Positions 26,689-36,212 of a stretch of DNA of 64,000 nt are shown in pieces. The DNA comes from Pseudomonadota bacterium (GTDB taxonomy: Bacteria > Pseudomonadota > Alphaproteobacteria > Rhizobiales > MH13). Both the position numbers and the translations under genes were made by a program. Each line of letters opens with the position of its first letter. Within the stretch, counting starts at the first letter, position 1. Below the pieces are notes generated by a model, which saw nothing but the letters and a program-made list of their open reading frames with translations, was not told the origin of the DNA and did not search any database. Location: contig JBCCPK010000005.1 of the NCBI GenBank assembly GCA_039024915.1, positions 62,001 through 126,000 of the forward strand, read 5' to 3'.

Positions 26689-27473
26689 CTGATCGGCAAA
26701 CCCGTTTCGGCATGAAGCCCCCGACGGTGGAAGACATCACTTCTCCAGGGTTTTCGACGCCCTGGGATGCGCCGATGGTCCCGTCATTTCCATTCGCCTT
26801 CCGAAATTGCCAGATCATGACGCTCTACTGGCGCAGCGATCCTGCTGCGGTTGATTTCCTGCTGCCCCCGCCTCTGAAACGAACGTCTGACATCGCCTGC
26901 GCACACATTTATCGGATGAACGACCCGGACTGGCTCGGGCCCTATGGCGAGATGAACGTGATGGTCGGCGCCGAGTTACCTGGCAAGGTCTCAGGTGGCT
27001 ACTCGCCCTATCTCGCGCTCTCATCTGATGGGGGGGTGGTGCATGGCCGCGAGGTGCATGGTCAACCCAAGAAACTTGGCACGCCGACACTTGAAGCGCG
27101 TGGGGACCTTCTGGTCGGGACCGTGGAACGCAACGGCATTGACGTGCTCACAGGCACGATGGCGTACAAGCAGGTCCCTTGCGATGCGTCATCAATCAAG
27201 CCGCACTTTGATTTCGCCACCAACCTCAACCTCAAGGCGATCGATCACATCGATGGCCGCCCGGCGATCCGCCAGCTGACCTCCCGCGCACTGACGGATG
27301 TCACCGTTCACGAAGCGTGGCGCGGGCCGTGCACCGTTGAATTGCGCCCCAACGCCCAGCTGCCGCTGTTCCGCCTGCCGGTCCTCGAACCGCTGGAAGG
27401 CTTCTTCTGGCGCGCAGACTTCACCCTCGTCGCTGGAAGTATCTTGCACGACTATCTGGAGGCGCCCTCATGA
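26685..27473 (+). CDS. Acetoacetate decarboxylase-like protein
   Basis: 262 residues of the ADC-like fold. The sequence GREVHGQPKKLGTP contains the Lys pair of the family, in which one Lys forms the Schiff base with a beta-keto or oxo substrate. ADC relatives also act as aldolase- or dehydratase-like enzymes, so decarboxylation is not assured. The start ATG overlaps the enolase-family stop (ATGA), and its own stop overlaps the next start the same way. This coupling places it inside the sugar-acid pathway, where a Schiff-base enzyme acting on a keto-deoxy acid would make sense. No signal peptide is seen. Confidence 0.83.
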   Translation: MTDRQTRFGMKPPTVEDITSPGFSTPWDAPMVPSFPFAFRNCQIMTLYWRSDPAAVDFLLPPPLKRTSDIACAHIYRMNDPDWLGPYGEMNVMVGAELPGKVSGGYSPYLALSSDGGVVHGREVHGQPKKLGTPTLEARGDLLVGTVERNGIDVLTGTMAYKQVPCDASSIKPHFDFATNLNLKAIDHIDGRPAIRQLTSRALTDVTVHEAWRGPCTVELRPNAQLPLFRLPVLEPLEGFFWRADFTLVAGSILHDYLEAPS

Positions 27474-28426
27474 GTAAGCGTGTCATCGTCACCGATGCGA
27501 TCTTCCCCGATGTCGAACAGGAACGCACAGCAGCCGAAACGGGCGGGGCGAGGTTCGAGAGTTTCCAGTGCAAGACGGCGGAAGATGTCACAACGGCTGC
27601 CCAAGGCGCTGATGTGGCGTTCGTACAGTTCGCACCGTTCACCGACGCGGCCGCCATTGCCATGAACTCCGGCGGGACCGTCATCCGCTACGGCGTCGGC
27701 TATGACAATATTGATGTTGAATCCGCGCGGACAGCGGGCCTGAAAGTTGGGTACATTCCCGACTACTGCACCGACGAAGTCGCCGACCACACCGCCGCGC
27801 TCGCCTTGTCATTACTGCGCAGGCTGCCCGGCCTCGACGCCTCGGTGCGGGCCGGCGAGTGGGCGGCGGTGAAACATGCTAAGCCGCTCAAACCCTTCGG
27901 CGAGACGGTACTTGGCTTTTTCGGGATGGGACAGATCGGGACAGCTGTGCTCGCTTTGCTGAAAGCCTTCGGTTTTCAGTTTATCGTCGCTGACCCGGGC
28001 ATCACTGATGCGCAAGCCGCCGAGCAGGGCGTCCGCAAAGTGCACGCGCAGACCCTCCTCGCCGAGGCCGACCTGATCACCTGCCACGCGCCCGCAACCT
28101 CCGGAACCACGGGCTTCTTCGATGCCAAAGCCTTCACGCAGATGAAATCCACCGCCTACCTCGTGAACACCGCCCGTGGTCAGCTCATTAACGAGACCGA
28201 CCTTGCCACCGCGCTCCACGACGGCGCCATTGCGGGCGCGGCGCTCGACGTCTTCGAGACGGAACCGCTCCCCAATGACAGCCCCTTACGCGGCGCGCCC
28301 AACCTCACCATCACGCCGCACGCTGCGTGGTACTCAGATGCCGCCATTGACAGGCTGCAGCGCCTCGCGGCTACCGACATTACACGTGCTTTGAACGGCG
28401 AGGATCCGCGCAAACCGGTTCCCTGA
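27470..28426 (+). CDS. D-2-hydroxyacid dehydrogenase (phosphoglycerate dehydrogenase/CtBP-like)
   Basis: A 318-residue NAD-dependent dehydrogenase. The dinucleotide loop lies in LGFFGMGQIGTAVLALL. The catalytic residues are Arg in NTARGQLIN, Glu in DVFETEPLP and His in TPHAAWYSD. It oxidises a 2-hydroxy acid or reduces a 2-keto acid in the cytoplasm. Its ATG overlaps the ADC-like stop, and about 100 bases separate it from the binding-protein gene of the importer. It is probably a late step in degrading the imported sugar acid; the substrate is not evident. Confidence 0.88.
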   Translation: MSKRVIVTDAIFPDVEQERTAAETGGARFESFQCKTAEDVTTAAQGADVAFVQFAPFTDAAAIAMNSGGTVIRYGVGYDNIDVESARTAGLKVGYIPDYCTDEVADHTAALALSLLRRLPGLDASVRAGEWAAVKHAKPLKPFGETVLGFFGMGQIGTAVLALLKAFGFQFIVADPGITDAQAAEQGVRKVHAQTLLAEADLITCHAPATSGTTGFFDAKAFTQMKSTAYLVNTARGQLINETDLATALHDGAIAGAALDVFETEPLPNDSPLRGAPNLTITPHAAWYSDAAIDRLQRLAATDITRALNGEDPRKPVP

Positions 28427-28527
28427 CCGGCTGAACTACCGCGCGCGCCGGGGCGATGGCCAAGCGCGCACCACAACCAGACCGGGGCCGATCAACGGCT
28501 TCACCAGACCCGAAACGGGAGGAAACG

Positions 28528-29577
28528 ATGAAGAAACTGATGACCGGATGCGCCGCCGCCGCTCTGCTGGCGGGCGGTATGGGCATGATGGCAACGAACG
28601 CCTCAGCCGATATGATGCTGGAGGCTGGCCAAGAGGTGAACATGGTGCTTCTGCCGAAGTTCCTCGGCATCCTGGTATTTGACCAAGCCAATGAGGGCGC
28701 ACAGGAAGCTCATGCGGAACTGGGAAATCCCGGTGAATTGTTGTTTGTCGGGCCAACGCCGGAAAACTCCGTCGCCGGTCAGATTGAAATCATGACCACC
28801 TCGGCAACGCAGGGTCAGGGCGCCGTCATGCTGTCGAACAATGCCGGCGATCAAATTGTACCGTCCGCCCAAGCAGCGCAGGAAGCGGGAACGCGCGTTG
28901 TGACCTGGGATAGCCCCATTCCCTCCGGTGACGGAGAGGACATCTTCGTTGCACAGGTAGATTTTGGCTCCATCGGTGTCGTGATGGCCGACATGGCACA
29001 CTCGATACTCGGCGGCGAGGGCCAGATGGCCGTCCTATCGGCAACCCCAGACGCCGCAAACCAGAATGCCTGGATCGCAGCGATGGAAGACGCGCTGACC
29101 GATGAGAAATATGCCGGCATCGAGCTCGTCGACATCGTCTACGGCGATGATCAGGCGGAAGTCAGCTACAACCGTGCGCTGGCGCTCGTCGATCAATATC
29201 CCGATCTCGGTCTGATCATGTCGCCGACAACCGTCGGCATCCAGGCGTCAGCGAAAGCGATGCAGGATGAAGGCCTGTGTGATCAGGTCAAGGTATCGGG
29301 CCTCGGCCTACCCGCCGAGATGGTCTCCTACACCCTGAATGGCTGCGCGCCCGAGTTTGCCCTGTGGGACTTCCGCGACCTTGGCTATCTGACCTACTAC
29401 ACGGCCTACGGCCTTGCGACCGGTCAGCTTACCGGTGACATTGGCGAGAGTTTCACGGCTGGCCGGATGGGTGAGTACACCATCGAGGAAGACCCGGGCC
29501 GCGAAGGCTCCAAGCGTATCCTGATGGGTCCGTTCACGGTGTACACCTCCGAGAATGTGGAAGCGGCGGCAAACTAG
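28528..29577 (+). CDS. rhaS: Sugar ABC transporter substrate-binding protein, RhaS/LsrB type
   Basis: A 349-residue periplasmic binding protein with a signal peptide ending around ATNASA. ATG 28528 has a strong GGAGG just upstream, which decides the start. The fold reads [20 protein letters not shown] at the first strand and [14 protein letters not shown] in the hinge region, typical of the rhamnose (RhaS) and autoinducer-2 (LsrB) group. The rhamnose reading is favoured by the mutarotase RhaM gene at 35806 and the absence of lsrK/F/G genes. A GC-rich hairpin follows the stop and may keep this message more abundant than the downstream transporter genes. Confidence 0.83.
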   Translation: MKKLMTGCAAAALLAGGMGMMATNASADMMLEAGQEVNMVLLPKFLGILVFDQANEGAQEAHAELGNPGELLFVGPTPENSVAGQIEIMTTSATQGQGAVMLSNNAGDQIVPSAQAAQEAGTRVVTWDSPIPSGDGEDIFVAQVDFGSIGVVMADMAHSILGGEGQMAVLSATPDAANQNAWIAAMEDALTDEKYAGIELVDIVYGDDQAEVSYNRALALVDQYPDLGLIMSPTTVGIQASAKAMQDEGLCDQVKVSGLGLPAEMVSYTLNGCAPEFALWDFRDLGYLTYYTAYGLATGQLTGDIGESFTAGRMGEYTIEEDPGREGSKRILMGPFTVYTSENVEAAAN

Positions 29578-29597
29578 GGTTTGATCCGCACCACCAA

Positions 29598-29630
29598 GCC
29601 CGGCGCGGTCTTTCTCCCGCCGCGCCGGGC
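29598..29630 (+). other. RNA hairpin after the RhaS-type binding-protein gene
   Basis: GCCCGGCGCGG (29598-29608) and CCGCGCCGGGC (29620-29630) form a perfect 11-base stem with an 11-base loop, 20 bases after the stop. No T-run follows, so it is more likely a stem that protects the 3' end of the binding-protein message than a full terminator. Confidence 0.7.
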
Positions 29631-29650
29631 AAACCAAGCTGGACCAATAG

Positions 29651-31159
29651 ATGGCTGCCCCCCTTCTCGTCCTTGAGAACGTCTCCAAGCGTTTCGGCTC
29701 GACGCTGGCGCTTAGCGACATGTCTGTCGAACTTCACCCAGGCGAGGTTCACGCCATCGTCGGCGAGAACGGCGCGGGCAAGTCGACCATGATCAAGATC
29801 ATGACCGGCATACACCGCCCGACAGAAGGCCGGGTTCTGGTCGATGGCAAACCGGTTGCCATTTCCGGCTCACAGGCGGCCCGTAATCTCGGCATCGCCG
29901 CAATCTATCAGGAGCCCATGGTCTTCCCTGACCTCGATGTCGCCGAGAACATCTTCATCGCAGAGGTCGGCGGCGGTCTTTTTCACAACCGGAGCAAGCA
30001 GCGTAAGGGTGCACGCAAACTCATTGAGCGTATCGGGATGGATCTCGACGTCGACCGCACCGCCGCAGGCCTCACGCTTGCCGAACAGCAGGCCGTCGAG
30101 ATCGCCCGAGCCTTATCGCAAGACGTCCGCGTTTTGATTATGGATGAGCCCACAGCATCGCTTTCCGCCCACGAAGCGGAGCAACTGCGAAGGGTCGCGA
30201 GACAACTCGCTGCCGATGGCGTCTCCGTCGTCTATATCTCGCACAGGCTCGAAGAAATCTTCGAAGTCGCCGACCGCGTGACCGTCATCCGAGATGGAGA
30301 GCACATATCCACTCGGCCCATCGGAGACACCAACACCGACACCATCATAGCGGAGATGGTCGGCCGCGAAGTCGGAAACTACTTTGCTAAGGCCGACAGC
30401 CACGCGACCGATGACACCATTCTCTCCGTCGATGGCCTGTCGCTTGACGGTGTGTTTGAAAACGTCTCGTTCGACCTTAAACGTGGCGAAATCCTCGCCA
30501 TGGCGGGGCTGATTGGGGCCCGCCGGACTGATGTTGCCCTCGCTCTGTTCGGTATCACACCTCCAACTAATGGAACGGTTCGCTATAAGGGTGAGCCATT
30601 GTCCATCACCTCGCCGAAGCAGGCTATGGACGCGGGCATCGCCTACGTCTCCGAAGATCGCCGCAAACTCGGCCTCGCAATGCCTATGGCGATCCGCGCC
30701 AATATCTCATTGGCAACCCTTGGCACGTTGCTGTCCAAACTGGGGCTCATCAACCGTCCAAAGGAAGATGCGACCGCCCATCAGTTCCGCGAGCGGCTCA
30801 ACATCCGAACACCTGATGTGGAGACCGAAGTGGACATGCTGTCGGGCGGCAACCAGCAAAAGGTGATGCTCGCCAAGTGGCTCAACATGGAGCCCGATCT
30901 GCTGATCTTCGATGAGCCAACACGGGGTATTGATGTCGGCGCTAAAGCCGAAGTCCACGACCTGATCCGCGACTTTGTGAAACGGGGAGGCGCGGCCATC
31001 GTTATCTCATCCGATCTTCCCGAAGTGCTCGCCATGGGTGACCGCATCCTCATCATGCGTGAAGGCGAGCAGATGGCGATCCTTGATCACGCCGAAGCGA
31101 GTCAGGAGCGGATTATGGCGCTTGCGACCGGCCAGCTTCGACGGGAGGCTGCCGCCTGA
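29651..31159 (+). CDS. rhaT: Sugar ABC transporter ATP-binding protein, two NBDs (RhaT-like)
   Basis: A 502-residue cytoplasmic ATPase with two nucleotide-binding domains, the usual form for monosaccharide (CUT2) importers. The first NBD has Walker A GENGAGKST, the LTLAEQQAVEIARAL region and Walker B LIMDEPTASL. The second has the degenerate loop AGLIGARRTD, the signature LSGGNQQK and LIFDEPTRGID. The degenerate second Walker A is normal for CUT2 ATPases. Its stop overlaps the first permease start. It should energise uptake of the RhaS ligand. Confidence 0.92.
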   Translation: MAAPLLVLENVSKRFGSTLALSDMSVELHPGEVHAIVGENGAGKSTMIKIMTGIHRPTEGRVLVDGKPVAISGSQAARNLGIAAIYQEPMVFPDLDVAENIFIAEVGGGLFHNRSKQRKGARKLIERIGMDLDVDRTAAGLTLAEQQAVEIARALSQDVRVLIMDEPTASLSAHEAEQLRRVARQLAADGVSVVYISHRLEEIFEVADRVTVIRDGEHISTRPIGDTNTDTIIAEMVGREVGNYFAKADSHATDDTILSVDGLSLDGVFENVSFDLKRGEILAMAGLIGARRTDVALALFGITPPTNGTVRYKGEPLSITSPKQAMDAGIAYVSEDRRKLGLAMPMAIRANISLATLGTLLSKLGLINRPKEDATAHQFRERLNIRTPDVETEVDMLSGGNQQKVMLAKWLNMEPDLLIFDEPTRGIDVGAKAEVHDLIRDFVKRGGAAIVISSDLPEVLAMGDRILIMREGEQMAILDHAEASQERIMALATGQLRREAAA

Positions 31160-32217
31160 TGCGATTTCTGGCGAGCCTTAATCCGCAAACACTGCGCATC
31201 TTAGCGCTTCTGCTTGTGCTGGCTCTCGTGGTGCTCTTCTTCTCGACGCAGATCAACAACTACCTCAACGGACGGCTGTTCAACCGCATCTCGTCATCGG
31301 TTGCCATCATGGCCCTGATCGCGACCGCACAGACGCTCGTCATACTGACCCGAAACATCGATCTGTCGGTCGGGTCCGTGGTCGGCTTCACAGCCTTCGC
31401 CACGGGATCGATGATCGCGTCCTTCCCAAACCTGCATCCGCTTTTGCTGGTCAGCTATTCGATGCTGATCGGCGCTTGTTTCGGAGCGTTCAACGGTTTC
31501 TTTGTCGCCTATGCCCGCGTTCCGGCCATCATCGTGACGCTGGCAACCCTGGCTCTGTTCCGTTCCTTGTTGGTGGAGTTCGCCGATGGACGAAGCATCA
31601 CCTCGTCGCAGCTACCGCAATGGTTGACCAGCTTCCCAAACACACGGCTGCTTGAGATCGGGCAGTTCCAATTCCGCGCATCTTTTGTGGTCGCCGTGAT
31701 TGTGGTGATCACCGTTCACATCGCACTGCAGAAACTACGCGCTGCGCGCAAGCTTTACGCTATCGGGTCCAACCCCGAGGCGGCTGCCATGGCCGGCATC
31801 AATCAAAAGGCCACCGTCTTCATCGCCTTCGTTTGTGCCGGCGCGCTGGCGGGCCTTGCAGGGTTCATGTTTCTAGCTCGTTTCGGCAACATCACAGTCG
31901 TCGCAGGGCTCGGTTTCGAGCTGAAATCGGTCGCTGCAGCCGTGGTTGGAGGCGTCAACATCTTCGGCGGGTCGGGCACAGTGCTCGGCGCGTTGATTGG
32001 CGCGGTACTGGTCGATCTCATCGAAACCAGCCTCGTCAGGTGGCCTTTGGTCTCGGAGTTCTGGCGCGAAGCGGTGCTCGGAGCGCTGATCCTCACTGCC
32101 GTAGCCCTTGATGCGATCGTCATGCGGCGGCTCATCGCGCTGCGTGCGGCGAAGCACCATGAGAAACGGGAGAAGGAGATCGGAACCGAACCAGTGGTGG
32201 AGGCACGAGATGGCTGA
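31159..32217 (+). CDS. rhaP: Sugar ABC transporter permease (RhaP-like)
   Basis: A 352-residue integral membrane protein of the CUT2/BPD_transp_2 family with about 8-10 hydrophobic helices. The family blocks [13 protein letters not shown] and [20 protein letters not shown] are clear. The C-terminal ~25 residues are charged and cytoplasmic. The ATG overlaps the ATPase stop (TGATG), and the 3' end overlaps the second permease start by eight bases. The two permeases would form the heterodimeric channel. Confidence 0.92.
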   Translation: MRFLASLNPQTLRILALLLVLALVVLFFSTQINNYLNGRLFNRISSSVAIMALIATAQTLVILTRNIDLSVGSVVGFTAFATGSMIASFPNLHPLLLVSYSMLIGACFGAFNGFFVAYARVPAIIVTLATLALFRSLLVEFADGRSITSSQLPQWLTSFPNTRLLEIGQFQFRASFVVAVIVVITVHIALQKLRAARKLYAIGSNPEAAAMAGINQKATVFIAFVCAGALAGLAGFMFLARFGNITVVAGLGFELKSVAAAVVGGVNIFGGSGTVLGALIGAVLVDLIETSLVRWPLVSEFWREAVLGALILTAVALDAIVMRRLIALRAAKHHEKREKEIGTEPVVEARDG

Positions 32218-33205
32218 GCGCTCAGCACTCTCCACGATGTGGGCCCGGGTGCAGACCTGGGAAGGTTTCCTCGTCTGCGCACTTATCTTCATCGTCCTCA
32301 TGAACACGGCTCTCTCGCCGCAATTCATGACGCTGACGAACCAGATCAATCTGTTCCAGCTATCGATCGAAAAGATTATCGTCGCGCTCGTGATGACATT
32401 CGTCATCATCAACGCCGAGATAGATCTGTCGGTCGGCTCGATGATAGGCCTGGCCGCCTGCGCCTTCGGCTTTTTGTTCCAGGCCGGTGTCGATCCGGTT
32501 CTAGCCATCGGCATTGTGCTCGTCATCGGCGCACTCGGAGGCGCGCTCAACGGCGTCTTCATCGCCTATGTCGGCCTGCCTTCACTGGTCGTCACACTCG
32601 CGACGCTCATCGGATTCCGCGGCCTCGCCCGTGTACTGGTCGAAGATCGCGGCATCACCGATTTCCCCGAATGGTTTGACGCTCTTGGTCAGAAAGGTCT
32701 CGTCGGCCCGATCCCGTTTGCTCTCATCGCATTCTTCGTCCTGTTCGCGGTACTTTGGGTGGTGCTCCAACGCTCCGGCTTCGGACGGCAGACCTATGTA
32801 ATCGGGACCAATCGGGAGGTCGCGGCCTTTGCCGGTATCGATACAGCGCGCCATAAGCTGATACTGTTCACAGGTTCGGGCCTCGTGTCAGCCTTCGCTG
32901 GCCTGCTCTACGCAGCCCGTGTTGGTGCGGTCCGTGGCGATGTCGCGCTCGGCTTCGAGCTTGATATCATAACCATGGTACTGCTCGGCGGCGTAAGCAT
33001 ATTCGGCGGGTCAGGAACGATGCTGGGTACGCTGCTCGCCATTCTGATCGTGCTCAATCTGCGCAACGGCATGGCCCTTCTGAACATCACCGGGCATATC
33101 CAGACCGGTGTCATTGGTATCCTTCTCATCGCCTCAGTGCTGCTGCCGCGACTTAACCTGGGCAAATGGCTCGGCTCACCCGCCAGCCGAGAGCCGAGCG
33201 CATGA
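32210..33205 (+). CDS. rhaQ: Sugar ABC transporter permease (RhaQ-like)
   Basis: A 331-residue CUT2-family permease. The conserved blocks are [17 protein letters not shown] and [20 protein letters not shown], parallel to those in its partner. ATG 32210 is preceded by GGAGG, and the first membrane helix begins about 20 residues later, so the longer upstream reading is rejected. The stop overlaps the regulator start (ATGA). Having two distinct permeases is characteristic of the rhamnose importer within CUT2 systems. Confidence 0.92.
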   Translation: MAERSALSTMWARVQTWEGFLVCALIFIVLMNTALSPQFMTLTNQINLFQLSIEKIIVALVMTFVIINAEIDLSVGSMIGLAACAFGFLFQAGVDPVLAIGIVLVIGALGGALNGVFIAYVGLPSLVVTLATLIGFRGLARVLVEDRGITDFPEWFDALGQKGLVGPIPFALIAFFVLFAVLWVVLQRSGFGRQTYVIGTNREVAAFAGIDTARHKLILFTGSGLVSAFAGLLYAARVGAVRGDVALGFELDIITMVLLGGVSIFGGSGTMLGTLLAILIVLNLRNGMALLNITGHIQTGVIGILLIASVLLPRLNLGKWLGSPASREPSA

Positions 33206-33942
33206 GCGATCCGGTTGCCAAGCTCGATTTCGACAGCCCGCTCCAGCGCATGCCTGTTGGCGAGATGGTGGCACGGCGCGTCCTCGATATGGTCAAGGCC
33301 GGTTCGCTCAAGCCTGGTGACCAACTACCAACCGAGCGAGAGCTTGCAAGCTCGCTCAACGTCTCGCGACCATCGGTGCGGGAAGCCATCCGTGGGCTCG
33401 CCATTCTTGGCGTGGTGCGCACCGTTCAAGGCGGCGGGGCGTACATATCCGATCTTGATGCCGATGCGCTCCTGGGGCCCATCCAATTTTTTCTGTCACT
33501 GCAGGACCTGAATGTCCGCGAATTGTACGACGCGCGCTCACTGATTGAGAGTGATGTCGCCCGCCGTGCGGCTGTCAATATTGGAAAGGGGTCGCTTGAG
33601 CGGTTGGATGCGCTACTCACCGCACAGAAAGACTGCTTGGACGACCCCGATGCCTTTCGCGCGTCGGACTATGCCTTTCATGAGATCATCTGGATCGGAT
33701 CGGGCAACGCGTTCCTCAAGCGGATCGGCGAGAGCCTAAACGTCATCGGTCTTGAGTTCCGCAAGCGTGCGTCTGAAAGCCCCGCGGTGCTGCGCCAGAG
33801 CTATGTCGACCATCAGGAACTCGTCTCCGCGCTGAAGGCGCGCGATGCCGACTCTGCAGCGAAGGCAGCCGAACGACACATGCAAAACGTCTACCGGGTG
33901 ACGATAGAGCAGCCCGACATGAAAGCGGAGGACTCATCATGA
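33202..33942 (+). CDS. GntR-family transcriptional regulator, FCD subgroup
   Basis: A 246-residue repressor-type regulator. The winged helix-turn-helix (residues ~15-80) includes [20 protein letters not shown] followed by SVREAIRGL. The C-terminal FCD domain has helical repeats and the metal-site region around [13 protein letters not shown] regulators usually bind a sugar acid or other carboxylate. It is encoded between the transporter and further enzymes with overlaps on both sides, so it is probably the local regulator of this operon. The operator may lie in the divergent region 25421-25560, where I could not pick a clear site. Confidence 0.9.
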   Translation: MSDPVAKLDFDSPLQRMPVGEMVARRVLDMVKAGSLKPGDQLPTERELASSLNVSRPSVREAIRGLAILGVVRTVQGGGAYISDLDADALLGPIQFFLSLQDLNVRELYDARSLIESDVARRAAVNIGKGSLERLDALLTAQKDCLDDPDAFRASDYAFHEIIWIGSGNAFLKRIGESLNVIGLEFRKRASESPAVLRQSYVDHQELVSALKARDADSAAKAAERHMQNVYRVTIEQPDMKAEDSS

Positions 33943-34985
33943 CAGCACGCATCGGACTCGTGGGCGCGGGCTGGTGGGCAACCTTCAACCATATCCCGAC
34001 GGTTCAGGCCTTGCCTTATGCCGAAATAGTGGCGATTTGCGATCTGGACGGAGCGCGGGTCACTAAGGTGGGTGAAGCATTCAGCATTGCTGGTCGCTAC
34101 AACGATCTCGCGGCGATGCTCGCCGAGCAGGAGCTTGATGGCGTCATTGTCTCAACGCCCCACGTGGCCCATCGAGAACCCGCCGTGACGGCACTAGAAG
34201 CGGGCTGCCATGTGATGGTCGAGAAGCCCATGGCGACAAGCGCAGCGGATGGCTGGGCAATCGCCGACGCGGCGACACGAGTAGGCAAGCAGGTACTCGT
34301 GCCCACGGGCATGAACTTCGAATGGTTCTCGATGAAGGCCGCCGGCTGGGTGCGCGATGGACAGATCGGTGACGTTCGACACGCATCTTGCCAGATGGGG
34401 TCCGCGCTCTCTGACCTGTTCGCGGGCGAGCCGATGCTGGAGACCACCGAGCACATGTACCGCCCGCCCGCTTCCACCTGGGCCGATCCGGAACGCGCTG
34501 GAGGCTATGGCTGGGGCCAGCTCTCCCATGCGCTGGCGTGGCTGATTTACGTGTCCGATCTGCGAGCGGATGCCGTGTATGCCATGACCGGCAAGTCGAA
34601 AACCGGCGTCGACTTTTACGACGCAGCCACGGTACGCGCCACCAACGGCGCCACCGTTGCACTGTCCGGTGCTTCGACGGTGCCCAAGCATGTCGGTATG
34701 CATATGGACATTCGCATCTACGGGACGGCGGGCCTCATCTTCTTCGATAACGCCAGCGCGCGGCTTGAGCTTCGCCGGGATGATGGCGCCGATGAGGTCG
34801 TCGAAATGGCCACCGAGGATGGCGAGTATGACGGCGCGTTGCCCGTCAAGGTCTTCGCTCAGCTCTGCGCGGGCGAAGCGGTCGAGAATGCCTCCGACGG
34901 CACCAATGGCGCGCGGGTCACCGAAATCCTCGATGCGCTTTACCGCTCCGCAGCAAAGGCCGACCTCATCACAATCGGGAGCTGA
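33939..34985 (+). CDS. Gfo/Idh/MocA-family oxidoreductase
   Basis: A 348-residue NAD(P)-dependent sugar dehydrogenase. The N-terminal Rossmann motif is GLVGAGWWATFNHIP, followed by AEIVAICDLD and the conserved CHVMVEKPMATSAADGW block with the catalytic Lys. The C-terminal domain is the alpha/beta substrate fold. The start ATG overlaps the regulator stop, and two bases separate it from the next gene. In a transport operon it probably oxidises the imported sugar or a derivative; the substrate is unknown. Confidence 0.88.
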   Translation: MTARIGLVGAGWWATFNHIPTVQALPYAEIVAICDLDGARVTKVGEAFSIAGRYNDLAAMLAEQELDGVIVSTPHVAHREPAVTALEAGCHVMVEKPMATSAADGWAIADAATRVGKQVLVPTGMNFEWFSMKAAGWVRDGQIGDVRHASCQMGSALSDLFAGEPMLETTEHMYRPPASTWADPERAGGYGWGQLSHALAWLIYVSDLRADAVYAMTGKSKTGVDFYDAATVRATNGATVALSGASTVPKHVGMHMDIRIYGTAGLIFFDNASARLELRRDDGADEVVEMATEDGEYDGALPVKVFAQLCAGEAVENASDGTNGARVTEILDALYRSAAKADLITIGS

Positions 34986-34987
34986 CC

Positions 34988-35806
34988 ATGCAGCTATCTC
35001 TTACAGCGTGGTCCATGCCGTCCTGTACGCTCGACGAATGCGCGGCAGTCACAAAAGCACTTGGCATAGGCGCGCTCGATGTCGGGCTGTTTTACCGCTC
35101 TGCGCTCGATAAAGAACAGCTTCTATCCGACCCCATCGCAGTTGCTGAACAGGTCAGGGCGCTCGGTATCCGCACGCCCAACTATTATCATCTTTTCGGT
35201 GACAGCCTCGACGGTCGCAATCTGGCCTTGCCTGGCACACTCGATGGCAATCTCCAAGACCTCAAAAACGTTCTCACCTTCGCGGACGCGGCTGGCATCG
35301 GCACGGTTTTCATCCTCCCGGGCGTGGTGAATCCCGGCCAGTCTCGCGAGGACGCTTTGGTGGTTTCAACGAACAGTCTCACCGAAATGATCGCTCTGTC
35401 AGCCGATCATGCGACAACGCTGTGCATTGAACCGCACGTTCACTCATTCACCGAAAGCCCGGACATGGTCATGCGCCTGATCGATGCAACAGGCATCAAG
35501 CTGGCGCTCGATTACTCGCACTTCGCCTGTTTGGGTTACCGCCAGGATGAGATCGACCCGCTCGCCCCGCACGCCGCCCATGTGCATTTGAGACAAGCCA
35601 AGATGGGCCATCTCCAGACGAAATTTGCACAAGGTACGCTCAATTTCCCAGCCATGTTCGGCACGTTGCGGGATGCAGGTTATTCGGGCGCGTTGGCCAT
35701 CGAGCCCGTCCATCAGGATTATATGAATACGTGGTTCGATGACGTGCTCACTGAGATCATCGCGCTGCGCGACTGTTTTATCTCTTGGCAAGGAGGGGCC
35801 ACTTGA
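34988..35806 (+). CDS. TIM-barrel sugar phosphate isomerase/epimerase-like protein
   Basis: 272 residues of the xylose-isomerase-like TIM barrel (AP endonuclease 2 superfamily). Metal-binding blocks are seen at CIEPHVHSF, LALDYSHFAC and HAAHVHLRQAK, and the late GALAIEPVHQDY. Members interconvert keto and aldo sugars or epimerise them. It sits between the Gfo/Idh enzyme and the mutarotase, overlapping the latter by one base, so all belong to one pathway. Specific activity cannot be assigned. Confidence 0.84.
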   Translation: MQLSLTAWSMPSCTLDECAAVTKALGIGALDVGLFYRSALDKEQLLSDPIAVAEQVRALGIRTPNYYHLFGDSLDGRNLALPGTLDGNLQDLKNVLTFADAAGIGTVFILPGVVNPGQSREDALVVSTNSLTEMIALSADHATTLCIEPHVHSFTESPDMVMRLIDATGIKLALDYSHFACLGYRQDEIDPLAPHAAHVHLRQAKMGHLQTKFAQGTLNFPAMFGTLRDAGYSGALAIEPVHQDYMNTWFDDVLTEIIALRDCFISWQGGAT

Positions 35807-36120
35807 TGGCTGGTTACGCATGGGTTCTCGAGGTCCGGCCCGGCTACGAGGAGGAATACAAGAAGCGCCATGATGAGATTTGGCCGGAGATGCTCGACGC
35901 GTTACGGAAGGCGGGCATCCGCAACTACAACATCTTCCGCCATGGCCTGACGCTGTTCGGCTATTTTGAGACCGATGATCTCGACGCGTCCATCAAGGCG
36001 ATCAGCGACGATCCTATCAATGCCAAATGGGGCAAGTGGATGGGCCCCATCATGAAGATCGACATCGACGACCAAACGGGGTTTCCGTTCCTCCTGCCTA
36101 AGCAGTTTTTCATGGAGTAG
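35806..36120 (+). CDS. rhaM: L-rhamnose mutarotase
   Basis: A 104-residue dimeric alpha-beta-barrel protein of the RhaM/RhaU family, matching the expected length. It begins YAWVLEVRPGYEEEYKKRH and continues with IRNYNIFRHGLTLFGYFE; the His and Tyr residues correspond to the family's active site. It interconverts alpha- and beta-anomers of L-rhamnose. ATG 35806 overlaps the preceding stop (TGATG). It is the best single clue to the sugar handled by this locus, though relatives may act on other 6-deoxyhexoses. Confidence 0.9.
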   Translation: MAGYAWVLEVRPGYEEEYKKRHDEIWPEMLDALRKAGIRNYNIFRHGLTLFGYFETDDLDASIKAISDDPINAKWGKWMGPIMKIDIDDQTGFPFLLPKQFFME

Positions 36121-36212
36121 TAGGTGGCCCCCAAGCCTTATCTGGAGGTCGCATTGCATGGTGGCTCGGTTACCGCTTGTCTGTCGTCGGCATAAAACGG
36201 AGAAACGCATCG

